NCBI GenBank assembly: GCA_944332395.1
Contig: CALVJV010000043.1
Coordinates: forward strand, 1-49,166
Length of the DNA: 49,166 bases
Origin: an uncultured Clostridia bacterium
GTDB taxonomy: Bacteria > Bacillota > Clostridia > Christensenellales > UBA1242
Direction: 5' to 3'
Part shown: piece after piece, positions 33,357-43,496 of the stretch
Layout of the letters: each line of letters begins with the position of its first letter
How positions within the stretch are numbered: the first letter of the stretch is position 1
Program-made: the position numbers and the translations under genes
The notes under the pieces: model-generated
The model's database searches: none
Told to the model about the DNA's origin: nothing
The model's input: the letters and a program-made list of their open reading frames with translations, nothing else

Positions 33357-35030
33357 TCACATATAATTGTCAGGTAAATCATTTTCAAACAAAACAACAT
33401 CACCCGGCTCCGCAAAAGTGTTGAGAACTTCTATAGCTTGTCTTAAACTCCCGGCACGTAATATATTTTCTTTTTTAAAACCGCCAAATAATAATCCTGC
33501 TTCAATAGCTTCAAAATTTCCAACTCCATCTATTATAACCTTATCACAAACCTTTGACATATCAATGCCAAACTGAAAATTACTATTAAACTCCTCTTTC
33601 CCTAATTCGACCAATCCAGGTGTAATAACATATTTTTTCCCTGAAAATAGACTTAATACTTCTAATGCTGCCTTACAGCCAGTTACATTTCCATTATAAG
33701 CATCATCAATTACTATCAGAGAATTTTGACTCGGCATTAAAGCAAGCCTATGCGCTGTTGGAGTTAGCTTTGAAATACCACGCTTTATTTCATTAATACT
33801 CATTCCCAAGTCATAGCAAACCGAAGCACACAATAAAATATTAGAAATATTATGTTTTCCTAGTAAAGATGTTTTGCATACGGCATTCTGCCCATCTATA
33901 TGCAAAACAAAAGATGAACCTTTTTCATTAACATGAATATCATCAGCAAAGCAATCAAACTTGTTATTTAATATGGATACAATCCTTTTCTGCCCATTAA
34001 ACCTTTCGTATAGTTCCACGCACCCTTCACTATCGCCAGAAAAATACATTTTACCAAATTTTTCAACACTTTGCGCAAGCTCAAACTTTGTATTTTTTAA
34101 GTTTTCAATGCTCCCAAAAGTTGCCATGTGCTGATTCCCAATTCCAGTTAAAATGCCAATTTGTGGTTTTATCATGTTACACAAAAATTTGATATCGCCA
34201 ACATATCTAGCGCCCATTTCCGCAATAAAAATTTGATCTTTTTCTTTCAAATTGTTTAAAATAGTTTTTGAAAGACCCATCGGTGTATTAAAAGATTGAG
34301 GGGTTGCACAGACTAAAAATTTTTCACTCAATAATGTGTTGAGCATATTCTTTACCGAGGTCTTCCCATAAGAACCAGTAATTCCAATTTTAATTAATGA
34401 TTGGTGTTTAGATAATTTCATCATTGCTTTCTTTATAAAACGCTTGTTGTTTGCTATTTCAAATGGCAATGTAATCAAATGCGAAAAAATAATAATCAAA
34501 GGCAAAATTGCTGGCACTAAAGCAACTGTACCATATCTAAAATATGGAAGATTCATATCTGAAACCCCTGTTAAAACAAAAGTAATGCCAAAGACAAAAA
34601 TAAACATCACAACCATGAGTCTATTTAATCTAGGAGTGTATTTTAAAGGCGTTTTCATTGGTAATGCATACATATTAATAATGTAAACAATCAAGAATAT
34701 AAGATAAAAACCAAGTCCTAAATAAGTCATAATTTTATATTTAAAAAAGTCTGACAACAAAACATTTGTAATTAATAGGGCAGCGCTAGATAAAACTGAC
34801 AACATTAAAAGACCGCTCCATGTTTTACCTTTTGTCTCTGCTATCCAAGCAAAATAACCCTTAATTTTATAACCTGAAAGTTGTAAAACTTGTAAAAATC
34901 TATAGCCAACAAAACACATAGCTATAGCATTTAACATAGCTATAGCAATACACATCCAAAATGTCAACCAAGTATCAAAGCCTAATGGTGCTGGCATATT
35001 TGTAGGTTCAACTGATAAAATAAATTGCAT
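33357..35030 (-). CDS. murF: MurF-like ligase with N-terminal membrane domain
   Basis: MurF adds D-Ala-D-Ala to UDP-MurNAc-tripeptide. Residues about 200-557 carry the Mur-ligase ATPase and C-terminal domains: TGSYGKTS (218-225), the AEMGAR motif, GNQHMATFGS, NISNILLC and DDAYNGN. The usual soluble N-terminal UDP-substrate domain is absent. In its place are about 190 residues with five predicted helices (near 22-46, 74-92, 101-120, 136-155, 166-187). The gene lies upstream of spoIIP, not between murE and mraY. SD GGGGAG is clear. It could be the only MurF or a paralogue with another substrate. Confidence 0.8.
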   Translation of the reverse strand: MQFILSVEPTNMPAPLGFDTWLTFWMCIAIAMLNAIAMCFVGYRFLQVLQLSGYKIKGYFAWIAETKGKTWSGLLMLSVLSSAALLITNVLLSDFFKYKIMTYLGLGFYLIFLIVYIINMYALPMKTPLKYTPRLNRLMVVMFIFVFGITFVLTGVSDMNLPYFRYGTVALVPAILPLIIIFSHLITLPFEIANNKRFIKKAMMKLSKHQSLIKIGITGSYGKTSVKNMLNTLLSEKFLVCATPQSFNTPMGLSKTILNNLKEKDQIFIAEMGARYVGDIKFLCNMIKPQIGILTGIGNQHMATFGSIENLKNTKFELAQSVEKFGKMYFSGDSEGCVELYERFNGQKRIVSILNNKFDCFADDIHVNEKGSSFVLHIDGQNAVCKTSLLGKHNISNILLCASVCYDLGMSINEIKRGISKLTPTAHRLALMPSQNSLIVIDDAYNGNVTGCKAALEVLSLFSGKKYVITPGLVELGKEEFNSNFQFGIDMSKVCDKVIIDGVGNFEAIEAGLLFGGFKKENILRAGSLRQAIEVLNTFAEPGDVVLFENDLPDNYM

Positions 35031-35047
35031 ATTACACTCCCCTATTA

Positions 35048-35770
35048 CTATACAAAAAAATATTGCAAAATCAAAGCAAATCTCAAACTTTCTTCATAAA
35101 AACAAAAATGACTACAATTATTCATAACAATTAATTTAGAGTTTTTAATTAATTTACATAATTTTTTACCCATATACAAAGGTGTAGCTTTGTCTTCTTT
35201 CCCCCAAACCAAAATTGTTGGCGTTTTTATTTTTTTTGCATAACATGAAAGATCTTTATGGATAATTTTATTAAAACATTGTTTCATAATTGGAGATAAA
35301 TTAATATAATCCAAACTTCCTTTTTTGTCTAGGCTATTTAAACCCACAATTTTGCATTTAACCAAAAATTTTTTAATTTTAAAAAATAAAATTTTAAATT
35401 TAACTTTCAAGTTAAATCTTGGCTTTAATCCAGCACAACCAACCAAAACTGCTTTTCTAAACAATGCCGGGTAGTTTCCTAATAGATATAGAGCTATTCG
35501 CCCTCCAAACGAATGTGCGACTAAATCAATTTTATTAAGATTATTATTTTTTATAAATTTAATTAACTCTTCACCAATTTCTGGCACACCTATAACCGAT
35601 GTGGGCTGAGGCGTTCTTCCATGTCCAGGAAAAGATATAAACCAAAGGTCCCTATCTTTAAAACAATTCCTTAAAAAGTAAAAACTATTTTTGTCGCCAC
35701 CCCAACCATGCAAAAATAAAATTGGAGTTTTTTTGTTTTTATATTTCGACTTAACAACTAAAAAATCCAT
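35048..35770 (-). CDS. Alpha/beta-hydrolase
   Basis: A 240-residue soluble hydrolase with the oxyanion motif FLHGWGG (19-25), nucleophile elbow AHSFGG with Ser87, an acidic residue in WGKEDKATP near 197 and a catalytic His in NNCSHFCF near 221. The central part (about 110-160) is a basic cap domain. The substrate cannot be told from sequence; esterase, lipase or C-C hydrolase activity are all possible. It lies between murF and rimI on the same strand. Confidence 0.85.
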   Translation of the reverse strand: MDFLVVKSKYKNKKTPILFLHGWGGDKNSFYFLRNCFKDRDLWFISFPGHGRTPQPTSVIGVPEIGEELIKFIKNNNLNKIDLVAHSFGGRIALYLLGNYPALFRKAVLVGCAGLKPRFNLKVKFKILFFKIKKFLVKCKIVGLNSLDKKGSLDYINLSPIMKQCFNKIIHKDLSCYAKKIKTPTILVWGKEDKATPLYMGKKLCKLIKNSKLIVMNNCSHFCFYEESLRFALILQYFFV

Positions 35771-35806
35771 TAATATAATTTATGAAAATAAAGTCATCTT
35801 TGCCAA

Positions 35807-36253
35807 TTATAAATCCAATTGCATAACCAAAGCATTTCTACTCTTAAAATTTTCATCATCATAATAATTCTTCCTAATATACCGTTGTGTAAACCCCAAT
35901 TTTTTATACAAATTAACAGCAATATAATTACTTTCGTTTACTTCCAAATAAATAGTTTTACAACCTTTTCTTTGAGCATGAGCAACAATTCCCGCCAATA
36001 CATATTTACCAATACCCAAATTTCTATACAAAGAATCAACTGCAAGCGTCAATAGTTCGCACTCATAATCAATAATCATCGTGCCAAAATACCCAACAAT
36101 AAGCCTATTTAACTCAACAACACCATACCAATACAAATCAGAATCTATACAATGATCAAAATCTTCTGGAGTTCGCTGCCCAAAGGCTTCAAGTTGAATA
36201 TCGCATACATAAGCAACATCTTTTTTCTCCATATCACGAATTTTTAAGTCCAT
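35807..36253 (-). CDS. rimI: Ribosomal protein S18-alanine N-acetyltransferase RimI
   Basis: A GNAT enzyme of 148 residues that acetylates the N-terminal Ala of S18. It has the acetyl-CoA loop RNLGIGKY, the segment IYLEVNESNYIAVNLYKKLGF typical of RimI, and a start MDLKIRDMEKKDV. The ATG at 36253 (or the adjacent one at 36256) is preferred because SD AAGGAG lies just upstream; a longer frame to 36280 lies inside tsaB. It overlaps tsaB by about 20 bases. The deoC-tsaE-tsaB-rimI order is compatible with the usual tsaE-tsaB-rimI operon; tsaD is not present here. Confidence 0.93.
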   Translation of the reverse strand: MDLKIRDMEKKDVAYVCDIQLEAFGQRTPEDFDHCIDSDLYWYGVVELNRLIVGYFGTMIIDYECELLTLAVDSLYRNLGIGKYVLAGIVAHAQRKGCKTIYLEVNESNYIAVNLYKKLGFTQRYIRKNYYDDENFKSRNALVMQLDL

Positions 36254-36863
36254 CATTTTTCTCCTTTTGTGCTTTTTCAATTTCTGCTTGACTAGCTCTC
36301 AAATAAATTGGTTTTAATTCTATGTTTGATTTAAAATCAATAATATTTTTTACAAATTTAATAAAATCATCATTTGGTAAAACATAGTTTTTAATATCCA
36401 TTTTTTTCGCAAGATCAAGATTGCAAACAACTTTTGAATTACCAATGATTTTTGATACATTACAAATTTTTTCACAAAACATATCATTCTTTTGTTTTAG
36501 ATAAACAAAGTCTGAAAACGCTGGAACAATTACAATTTCACAATTTATATCATATGAATAAAAATCAAAAGTAGAAAAAGATATTATTTTAATATTTTTA
36601 TCTAGTCCACATATTAATCCCTTAACAAACGAAACCGCAACTCTATTACCTGTAAATGATCCTGGCCCAACACATACTGCAACAGCATCTAAATCATCAA
36701 TCTTAATACAATGCTTATTTAATATTCCTAAAATATTATAAGCCAAATTATCACTTGTTTTTTCATGTGATACAACTTCGTCTGTTTCTCCATTTTTCAT
36801 ACATAGAGCGACTCTAAATCCGTTTTCAGCACAAAAAAGTCCTAAAATATTTAATTTTTCCAT
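36234..36863 (-). CDS. tsaB: tRNA t6A biosynthesis protein TsaB
   Basis: TsaB is the ASKHA-fold partner of TsaD in forming N6-threonylcarbamoyladenosine at position 37 of ANN-decoding tRNAs. The 209 residues contain the hallmark GPGSFTG at 66-72. The C-terminal half is AT-rich and poorly conserved, as is common in this family. Its ATG lies within the end of tsaE (13-base overlap). Confidence 0.92.
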   Translation of the reverse strand: MEKLNILGLFCAENGFRVALCMKNGETDEVVSHEKTSDNLAYNILGILNKHCIKIDDLDAVAVCVGPGSFTGNRVAVSFVKGLICGLDKNIKIISFSTFDFYSYDINCEIVIVPAFSDFVYLKQKNDMFCEKICNVSKIIGNSKVVCNLDLAKKMDIKNYVLPNDDFIKFVKNIIDFKSNIELKPIYLRASQAEIEKAQKEKNDGLKNS

Positions 36864-37270
36864 TCTATATCAATTCTCCTTTGGTCCTCATCTATTTTAG
36901 AAATTCGAACAACGCAGGTTGGCTCTGAAAAAATATTAAGTTTTTTTGGCCATTCAACAATTTTAATTCCATCTCCAAATAAAATTTCTTCGCCACCAAA
37001 CGCAAAAAACTCTTCCAAACTAGCGACTCTATATAAATCAAAATGATGAATATTAAAATGCTTGCCCTCATACGTATATACAATTGCAAAAGATGGCGAA
37101 GAAACCCTACATTTTGCAAATCTTTTTACTATGCCCTTAACAAAAACTGTCTTACCAGCGCCCAAATCACCATAAAGCAAAACAGTATTGCCATTTTTTA
37201 ACCGCTTTGCAAGCTTTTGCGCAATTCTTATAGTTTGTTTTTCTGATTTTGATATATAAGATTCTTTCAT
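36851..37270 (-). CDS. tsaE: tRNA t6A biosynthesis ATPase TsaE
   Basis: TsaE is the small P-loop ATPase that regulates the TsaBD complex. The 139 residues have Walker A GDLGAGKT (34-41), the switch-like SSPSFAIVYTYEG, HFDLYR with the conserved Asp, and VEWPKKL. SD AGAGG in the end of the deoC-like gene precedes the ATG by seven bases, so the two are coupled. Confidence 0.94.
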   Translation of the reverse strand: MKESYISKSEKQTIRIAQKLAKRLKNGNTVLLYGDLGAGKTVFVKGIVKRFAKCRVSSPSFAIVYTYEGKHFNIHHFDLYRVASLEEFFAFGGEEILFGDGIKIVEWPKKLNIFSEPTCVVRISKIDEDQRRIDIEWKN

Positions 37271-37272
37271 TG

Positions 37273-37956
37273 TTAAACCTCTCGACTAGTACCAATTCGT
37301 TCTGCACCTGCTCGGATTAAATTCCAAACATCTTCTTTGGTTGCAACGCCCCCAGAAGCTTTAATTTTTATTTTATCGGATACTATACTTTTAATAACCT
37401 GAACAATTTCGGGACAGGCACCCCCAGCCCCAAATCCAGTACTCGTCATAATATAATCAACCTTACATTTAACACAAATTTTACATACTTTTTCAATTTC
37501 ATCTCGAGTTAATGCTGAAGTTTCAATTATAACTTTAATTTCATGTTTCCGTGCACATCTGACCATTCGAGAAATTTCTTTTTTCAACATTGCATATTCA
37601 CCATTTTTAACAAAAGCAAGATTAATAACGCAATCAATATAGTCAGCGCCATCAGCAAAAGCACGTTTGATTTCATCGAGTTTTGTTGCAAGAACACTTG
37701 CTCCCAATGGAAAATTAATAACCGTACCAACGCATAAAACATTTTCGAATTTATCTTTAATAATCTGTCTAGCTAATGCAACATAAGATGGCAACACACA
37801 TAAACTTTTATATCTGTTTTTATATGTAATATTAATTGCTTTTTCAATGTCATTACGGGTAAGCAAGGGTGACAATGCCGAAAAATCTACGGCTGTTCTA
37901 TAATCTTTTAAAGAAATATGCTCTTTTTTTTCATTTATAGAATTTTCAAACATCAA
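37273..37956 (-). CDS. deoC: DeoC-like aldolase lacking the Schiff-base lysine
   Basis: The 227-residue TIM-barrel protein is clearly related to deoxyribose-phosphate aldolase: CVLPSYVALA, YIDCVINL with the conserved Asp108, KVIIETSALT, TSTGFGAGG, and IKASGGVAT with Lys199. The lysine that forms the Schiff base in DeoC (VKTSTG) is Met170 here (YIMTSTGF). The normal aldolase reaction is therefore doubtful. The C-terminus is also cut short right after RIGTS. It is the first gene of a run with tsaE, tsaB and rimI. Possibilities are a non-aldolase function or an enzyme using another lysine. Confidence 0.75.
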   Translation of the reverse strand: MMFENSINEKKEHISLKDYRTAVDFSALSPLLTRNDIEKAINITYKNRYKSLCVLPSYVALARQIIKDKFENVLCVGTVINFPLGASVLATKLDEIKRAFADGADYIDCVINLAFVKNGEYAMLKKEISRMVRCARKHEIKVIIETSALTRDEIEKVCKICVKCKVDYIMTSTGFGAGGACPEIVQVIKSIVSDKIKIKASGGVATKEDVWNLIRAGAERIGTSREV

Positions 37957-38024
37957 AATAGTATAACATATTTAATAACTAATTCAAATGGTTTATAATA
38001 AATTTAAATGGACAAAATTATTAC

Positions 38025-38783
38025 ATGAAAACTAAACCAACTTTTTTTGCTCAATTAATTAATCTTTTTTTTATAACAATATTAACATGTTTAATATTTT
38101 TTTCATTGTTTAGACATTATTTTGATGTCTATCTTTCATTGATTTTAGCAATGATATCATCTGCAACTATATCTTTGCTTTTTTATAAATTTAAAAATAG
38201 AAAATATATTAAGTTAGGAATACAATCAAAAGAACTCGCCCATGCCGAAAAGGTCATGCTTGCACTTTATTCCTCGCCACAAATAGTTGTCGATAAATTT
38301 TTCTATTTAGTAATAAAAAAAAGTTATCCTGAAGCCGAATTAAAAAACAACTGGATAATTACAAAAAAACAAGCAATAAGTTGTTTTTTTTCAAATAAAA
38401 TCACATCTATTAAAGAAATAAAAGAAAGGATTCATATTTGCCCTGATTTTAAAAAAGAAAAAATAGCAATAGGATTAGATTTTGAAGATGAAGCATCTTC
38501 ATGCAATATAAAATTAATTTCAAGTGTTGAATGTTACGCATTTTTAAAAAGACAAAAGACTTTTCCAAAAACCGAAAATGTTAAAATTAAATCAAGAAAA
38601 ACATTAAAAGCTGCGATATCCCGCAAAAATTTTAAAAAATATATACTATTAGCAGTTGTTTTTTCATTATCAAGTTATTTTATGCCACAAATAAAACTAT
38701 ATTTTATTTTTACAATAATAACAACATTTTTAGCTATTTTATCTCTATTTTCAAAAAAAGAAACAGCCAATACATTTATATAG
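38025..38783 (+). CDS. Hypothetical membrane protein
   Basis: I do not recognise this 252-residue protein. It has two helices at the N-terminus (about 12-32 and 34-52), a soluble basic middle (about 55-205), and two helices near the C-terminus (about 208-243), so both ends are probably cytoplasmic. The middle contains a segment with acidic and amphipathic helices. A TATAAT box lies 27 bases upstream but no SD precedes the ATG. It is divergent from the deoC-like gene and convergent with yhbY. Confidence 0.65.
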   Translation: MKTKPTFFAQLINLFFITILTCLIFFSLFRHYFDVYLSLILAMISSATISLLFYKFKNRKYIKLGIQSKELAHAEKVMLALYSSPQIVVDKFFYLVIKKSYPEAELKNNWIITKKQAISCFFSNKITSIKEIKERIHICPDFKKEKIAIGLDFEDEASSCNIKLISSVECYAFLKRQKTFPKTENVKIKSRKTLKAAISRKNFKKYILLAVVFSLSSYFMPQIKLYFIFTIITTFLAILSLFSKKETANTFI

Positions 38784-38831
38784 ATAGACAACGCAACAAA
38801 TTCTACCATAAAAAATATCTAAATTTAAAGT

Positions 38832-39125
38832 CTATAAAGTTAATAAATGCTTTATATTTTTTTTGTTACTAATTTTATATAATACAATTTTTTGACCAAT
38901 AATGCAAATTGGATCAGCGCCCGTTTTATCACACAAACAATCAAGAACATTCTTTGGGGTTTCAGGACAAGTTTTTAAAACATTAATTTTTATTAGTTCC
39001 CGTGCATGTAATGCATCATTAACTGCCATTACAACATTTTCTGTTACACCTTCATGCCCGATCTGAAAAATGACATTTATTTTATTTGATATAGCTCTCA
39101 ATTTTGCCCTAGTTTTGCTATCCAT
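38832..39125 (-). CDS. yhbY: RNA-binding CRM-domain protein YhbY
   Basis: A 97-residue protein made up of a single CRM domain that associates with the pre-50S ribosome. Features are RAKLRAISNKINVIFQIGHEG with a change from the usual GxxG pattern to GHEG, LHARELIKINVL, and IGQKIVLYK. SD GGAGG lies inside the end of obg, three bases upstream. The obg-yhbY pair is common in Firmicutes. Confidence 0.92.
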   Translation of the reverse strand: MDSKTRAKLRAISNKINVIFQIGHEGVTENVVMAVNDALHARELIKINVLKTCPETPKNVLDCLCDKTGADPICIIGQKIVLYKISNKKNIKHLLTL

Positions 39126-39128
39126 GTC

Positions 39129-41025
<1,897 letters not shown>

Positions 41026-41026
41026 A

Positions 41027-41410
41027 TCAATTAAATTTGTGGTATATGAGCATTAAAATTTTAAAAGTAACCGAATCCGAAAAATTACGCAAATTAAATC
41101 CGGTCATCTTTTGTACTTTATCCAATCGATAAACAAGAGTATTTCTGTGCAAGAATGATTTTTTCCCTGTCTCTGACAAATTTAAATTATTAGCAAAAAA
41201 AGCTTCTATTGAAGAAACAAGACTTTCATCTTTCATTATCGAAACGAACCCTTCATCAAAAAGCATATTTTTAAGTTCTGACAATTCACCAATGGGAATC
41301 ATCTCAAAAATTGTGTTAACAAGACAATATTTATCATCTTTTTCACAAACAAAATCTAAACTTTTAATTTCGCCTGAATCTATTTTGCTTTTTATTGTTT
41401 CCTTTACCAC
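41027..41410 (-). CDS. Small PucR/CdaR-type HTH protein
   Basis: The 127-residue protein ends with a PucR-type C-terminal HTH (about 66-127: FFANNLNLSETGKKSFLHRNTL split here, then VYRLDKVQKMTGFNLRNF). The RNTLVYRL part is characteristic of the sugar-diacid/purine regulator family. The N-terminal 65 residues do not resemble the GGDEF-like or sensory domains that usually precede this HTH, so the protein looks like a reduced regulator. It sits between a degenerate ABC ATPase (53 bases upstream) and nth. Confidence 0.78.
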   Translation of the reverse strand: MVKETIKSKIDSGEIKSLDFVCEKDDKYCLVNTIFEMIPIGELSELKNMLFDEGFVSIMKDESLVSSIEAFFANNLNLSETGKKSFLHRNTLVYRLDKVQKMTGFNLRNFSDSVTFKILMLIYHKFN

Positions 41411-41463
41411 AATTACACCTCAATTATATTTTATCAAAAATTTTAAATAGTGCAAACAAAAAA

Positions 41464-42339
41464 TCAAACAGCTTTTTTATTACTCCATATTTTTTTTTCA
41501 TCCATTGCATCAAATATTGCGACCAGTTTATTTTTAGTATTAAAAACCAGAAAAACATCTTCGATATAATCACATATATTTTCTTGAGATTTATAAAAGT
41601 CCACCTTGAATAGATCATTTGTATCACTTTTAAAATATGCTTTATTTTCACAAAACCTAATTAAAGTTGCTTTTACACACTTATAATTAGAAAAATGCAA
41701 CAAATAAGCAGAAAGTACTATAGCCTTATCATTAACATCATAAAGACTGCCCCAAACTAAACTTTTTCTTTTAAAGCTATCAAAAATGGTATAGGTACTA
41801 TCAAAAAAAACAACCGTTTTATTGTTAATCAATAAATAAAAATATGGAAGTAATTCTTTTATTTGATTAGAATCTAGGCCACAAAAGATATCGTCAATAA
41901 TCATTATTTCTTTTTTTAATAAATAAGCTCTCGCAAAGGCTAATAAAATTTTTTGATTTTTATCCATATTACATGGCTTTGTTTTGTAATTAATATTAAA
42001 TATTTTTAAAACTCGTTTAATTTCTAATTCATCAAAATAAATCTGTTTTGTTAAAAATGCAAATTTTAAATTATAAAAAGCAGATTTTTTGTTTAAAAAA
42101 AGTGGATTTTTTAGTAAAAGACTTATTTTATTGCTTTTTAAATTATAATTTTCTCTTTCAATAAGAACAGTCCCATTAGTTGGCGAAACCAAACCACAAA
42201 TTATTTTGGCTAATGTAGTAGCACCCCCACCAGATCTGTAGTAAATAACAACCTTATCATTTTTTAAAATATTAAGGTCAATATTAATAAGTTTAAAATT
42301 ATCACCATACTTAAATTGAATGTTTTTTAACTCAATCAT
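41464..42339 (-). CDS. Degenerate ABC-type ATPase, P-loop lysine lost
   Basis: The first 200 of 291 residues follow the ABC ATPase pattern (MIELKNIQFKYGDNFKL, then GLVSPTNGTVLI, AFARAYLL, IMIIDDIFCGLD). All nucleotide-binding motifs are altered. Walker A is RSGGGATT with Ala where Lys is expected, the signature is MDKNQ in place of LSGGQ, and Walker B has Asp for Glu. The C-terminal 90 residues are of unknown type. It is an intact frame with no stops, which argues for a retained non-hydrolytic role. No permease gene adjoins it. Confidence 0.7.
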   Translation of the reverse strand: MIELKNIQFKYGDNFKLINIDLNILKNDKVVIYYRSGGGATTLAKIICGLVSPTNGTVLIERENYNLKSNKISLLLKNPLFLNKKSAFYNLKFAFLTKQIYFDELEIKRVLKIFNINYKTKPCNMDKNQKILLAFARAYLLKKEIMIIDDIFCGLDSNQIKELLPYFYLLINNKTVVFFDSTYTIFDSFKRKSLVWGSLYDVNDKAIVLSAYLLHFSNYKCVKATLIRFCENKAYFKSDTNDLFKVDFYKSQENICDYIEDVFLVFNTKNKLVAIFDAMDEKKIWSNKKAV

Positions 42340-42381
42340 TATTTAATTATATAAAAAATAACTTTTTTTTTCAATTATATT

Positions 42382-42409
42382 TTGAATTAATAGTAAATTA
42401 TGATAAAAT
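42382..42409 (+). promoter_or_regulatory. Putative promoter of the 137-aa gene
   Basis: TTGAAT (42382-42387), 16-base spacer, TAAAAT (42404-42409), about 28 bases upstream of the ATG. Confidence 0.5.
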
Positions 42410-42437
42410 AAAAAAACTTTTACATGGGAGAAATATT

Positions 42438-42851
42438 ATGGAAAATGCAAAAGAAATATTATTAAAACAACTTCAAATTGTTTTTGATTGCGATGAAGAC
42501 GACGCAAAAAAAATTTTATCAGGAAAATACAATCCATTAGTTTTTGATAAAGTATTAGGCGAAGGGAAATTAGAGCTTTTAAGAGCAAGAGTAGAATTTT
42601 TTTCAAAAACAGAAAAACAGGCCAATGAAGAAAAAGATCCGGATCTAAAACCTATTATCTTGGGAATTGGAATTGAACAAATACAAAAAGCAATACAGGC
42701 ACTATTTTTCTTTCTACTTAGCTCATATGAACAAAACTTAATTACAAAAAAAGATCTATATGAAAAAGCACACAATTTTCTTGAAACGCTACAAAAAGAT
42801 AAATTGGAAAGCAAATTAAACGCACAATTAACAGAATATCTTGCAAAATAA
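42438..42851 (+). CDS. Small helical protein of unknown function
   Basis: A 137-residue, mainly helical, acidic protein that I do not recognise. The central segment (about 72-100: IEQIQKAIQALFFFLLSSYEQ) is hydrophobic but interrupted by charged residues and is more likely a buried helix than a membrane span. SD GGGAG lies nine bases before the ATG. It is a single-gene unit with its own promoter and a perfect terminator, convergent with hpf and divergent from the degenerate ABC gene. Confidence 0.7.
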   Translation: MENAKEILLKQLQIVFDCDEDDAKKILSGKYNPLVFDKVLGEGKLELLRARVEFFSKTEKQANEEKDPDLKPIILGIGIEQIQKAIQALFFFLLSSYEQNLITKKDLYEKAHNFLETLQKDKLESKLNAQLTEYLAK

Positions 42852-42886
42852 AAAATGCTATAACGAATATTCGTTATAGCATTTTT
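42851..42886. terminator. Perfect bidirectional terminator between the 137-aa gene and hpf
   Basis: An almost uninterrupted 18-bp palindrome (AAAAATGCTATAACGAAT and its complement) flanked by A and T runs ends both convergent transcripts. The stop codon of the plus-strand gene overlaps its left edge. Confidence 0.88.
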
Positions 42887-42888
42887 AT

Positions 42889-43443
42889 TTATCTTGTTTC
42901 AATCAGACCATAACCGCCTTCACGTCTTTGATAAACAACATTTACAGCCCCGGTGTTCTTATTTTTAAAAATATAAAATGAATTTCCAATCAACTCCATT
43001 TCTTCTATAGCTTGTTCAGGAGTAATTGCAACCAAATCATAAACTTTATTCCTTACAATTTGAGGCTTATTAAACACTGGCAACTCGTCCAAAAATTCAA
43101 ATTCAGGCAACATTTCACCTGCCAAATTCTTTAACGCAGTTGATTTTTTCATTTTATTTACCAGTTTTCCGCTCATTTTCACTAATTGTTTCTCTATCCT
43201 AGCAAGACATATATCCAAATTAGCATACATATTATCAGTTTCTACTTCACTTCTAATATATTTCCCCGCAGAAGCCATTGTAATTTCCATTTTAAATCTA
43301 GTTTTTTCTTTGTTTGCACTACAAACAACCTTGCAAGAACATTCTTTGTTAAAATATTTTTCTAATTTTTTAACTTTTTTTTCAATCAATTCAGCTAATC
43401 GTTCTCTAACAATATAGTTTTTTTGTAATATATCAATCTTCAT
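42889..43443 (-). CDS. hpf: Long ribosome hibernation-promoting factor HPF
   Basis: The 184-residue protein has an N-terminal RaiA/YfiA domain (about 1-100) that binds the decoding site and the C-terminal dimerisation domain (about 125-184; VYDLVAITPEQAIEEMELIG) that joins two 70S ribosomes into 100S particles. The ATG at 43443 is chosen because SD GGAGG lies seven bases upstream; the frame extends to 43473 without support. It follows clpC by about 50 bases with a promoter between. Confidence 0.95.
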   Translation of the reverse strand: MKIDILQKNYIVRERLAELIEKKVKKLEKYFNKECSCKVVCSANKEKTRFKMEITMASAGKYIRSEVETDNMYANLDICLARIEKQLVKMSGKLVNKMKKSTALKNLAGEMLPEFEFLDELPVFNKPQIVRNKVYDLVAITPEQAIEEMELIGNSFYIFKNKNTGAVNVVYQRREGGYGLIETR

Positions 43444-43463
43444 AATACAACCTCCACAATCTA

Positions 43464-43492
43464 ATGATAGCATTCTTCTAAAAAAAAGTCGA
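43464..43492 (-). promoter_or_regulatory. Putative promoter of hpf
   Basis: On the minus strand TCGACT (43487-43492), 17-base spacer, TATCAT (43464-43469). Confidence 0.5.
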
Positions 43493-43496
43493 GTAA

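Noticed and set aside
34444..34686. Open frame antisense to the murF-like membrane domain
   Set aside because: No SD or promoter, and its composition is that of a shadow of hydrophobic codons.
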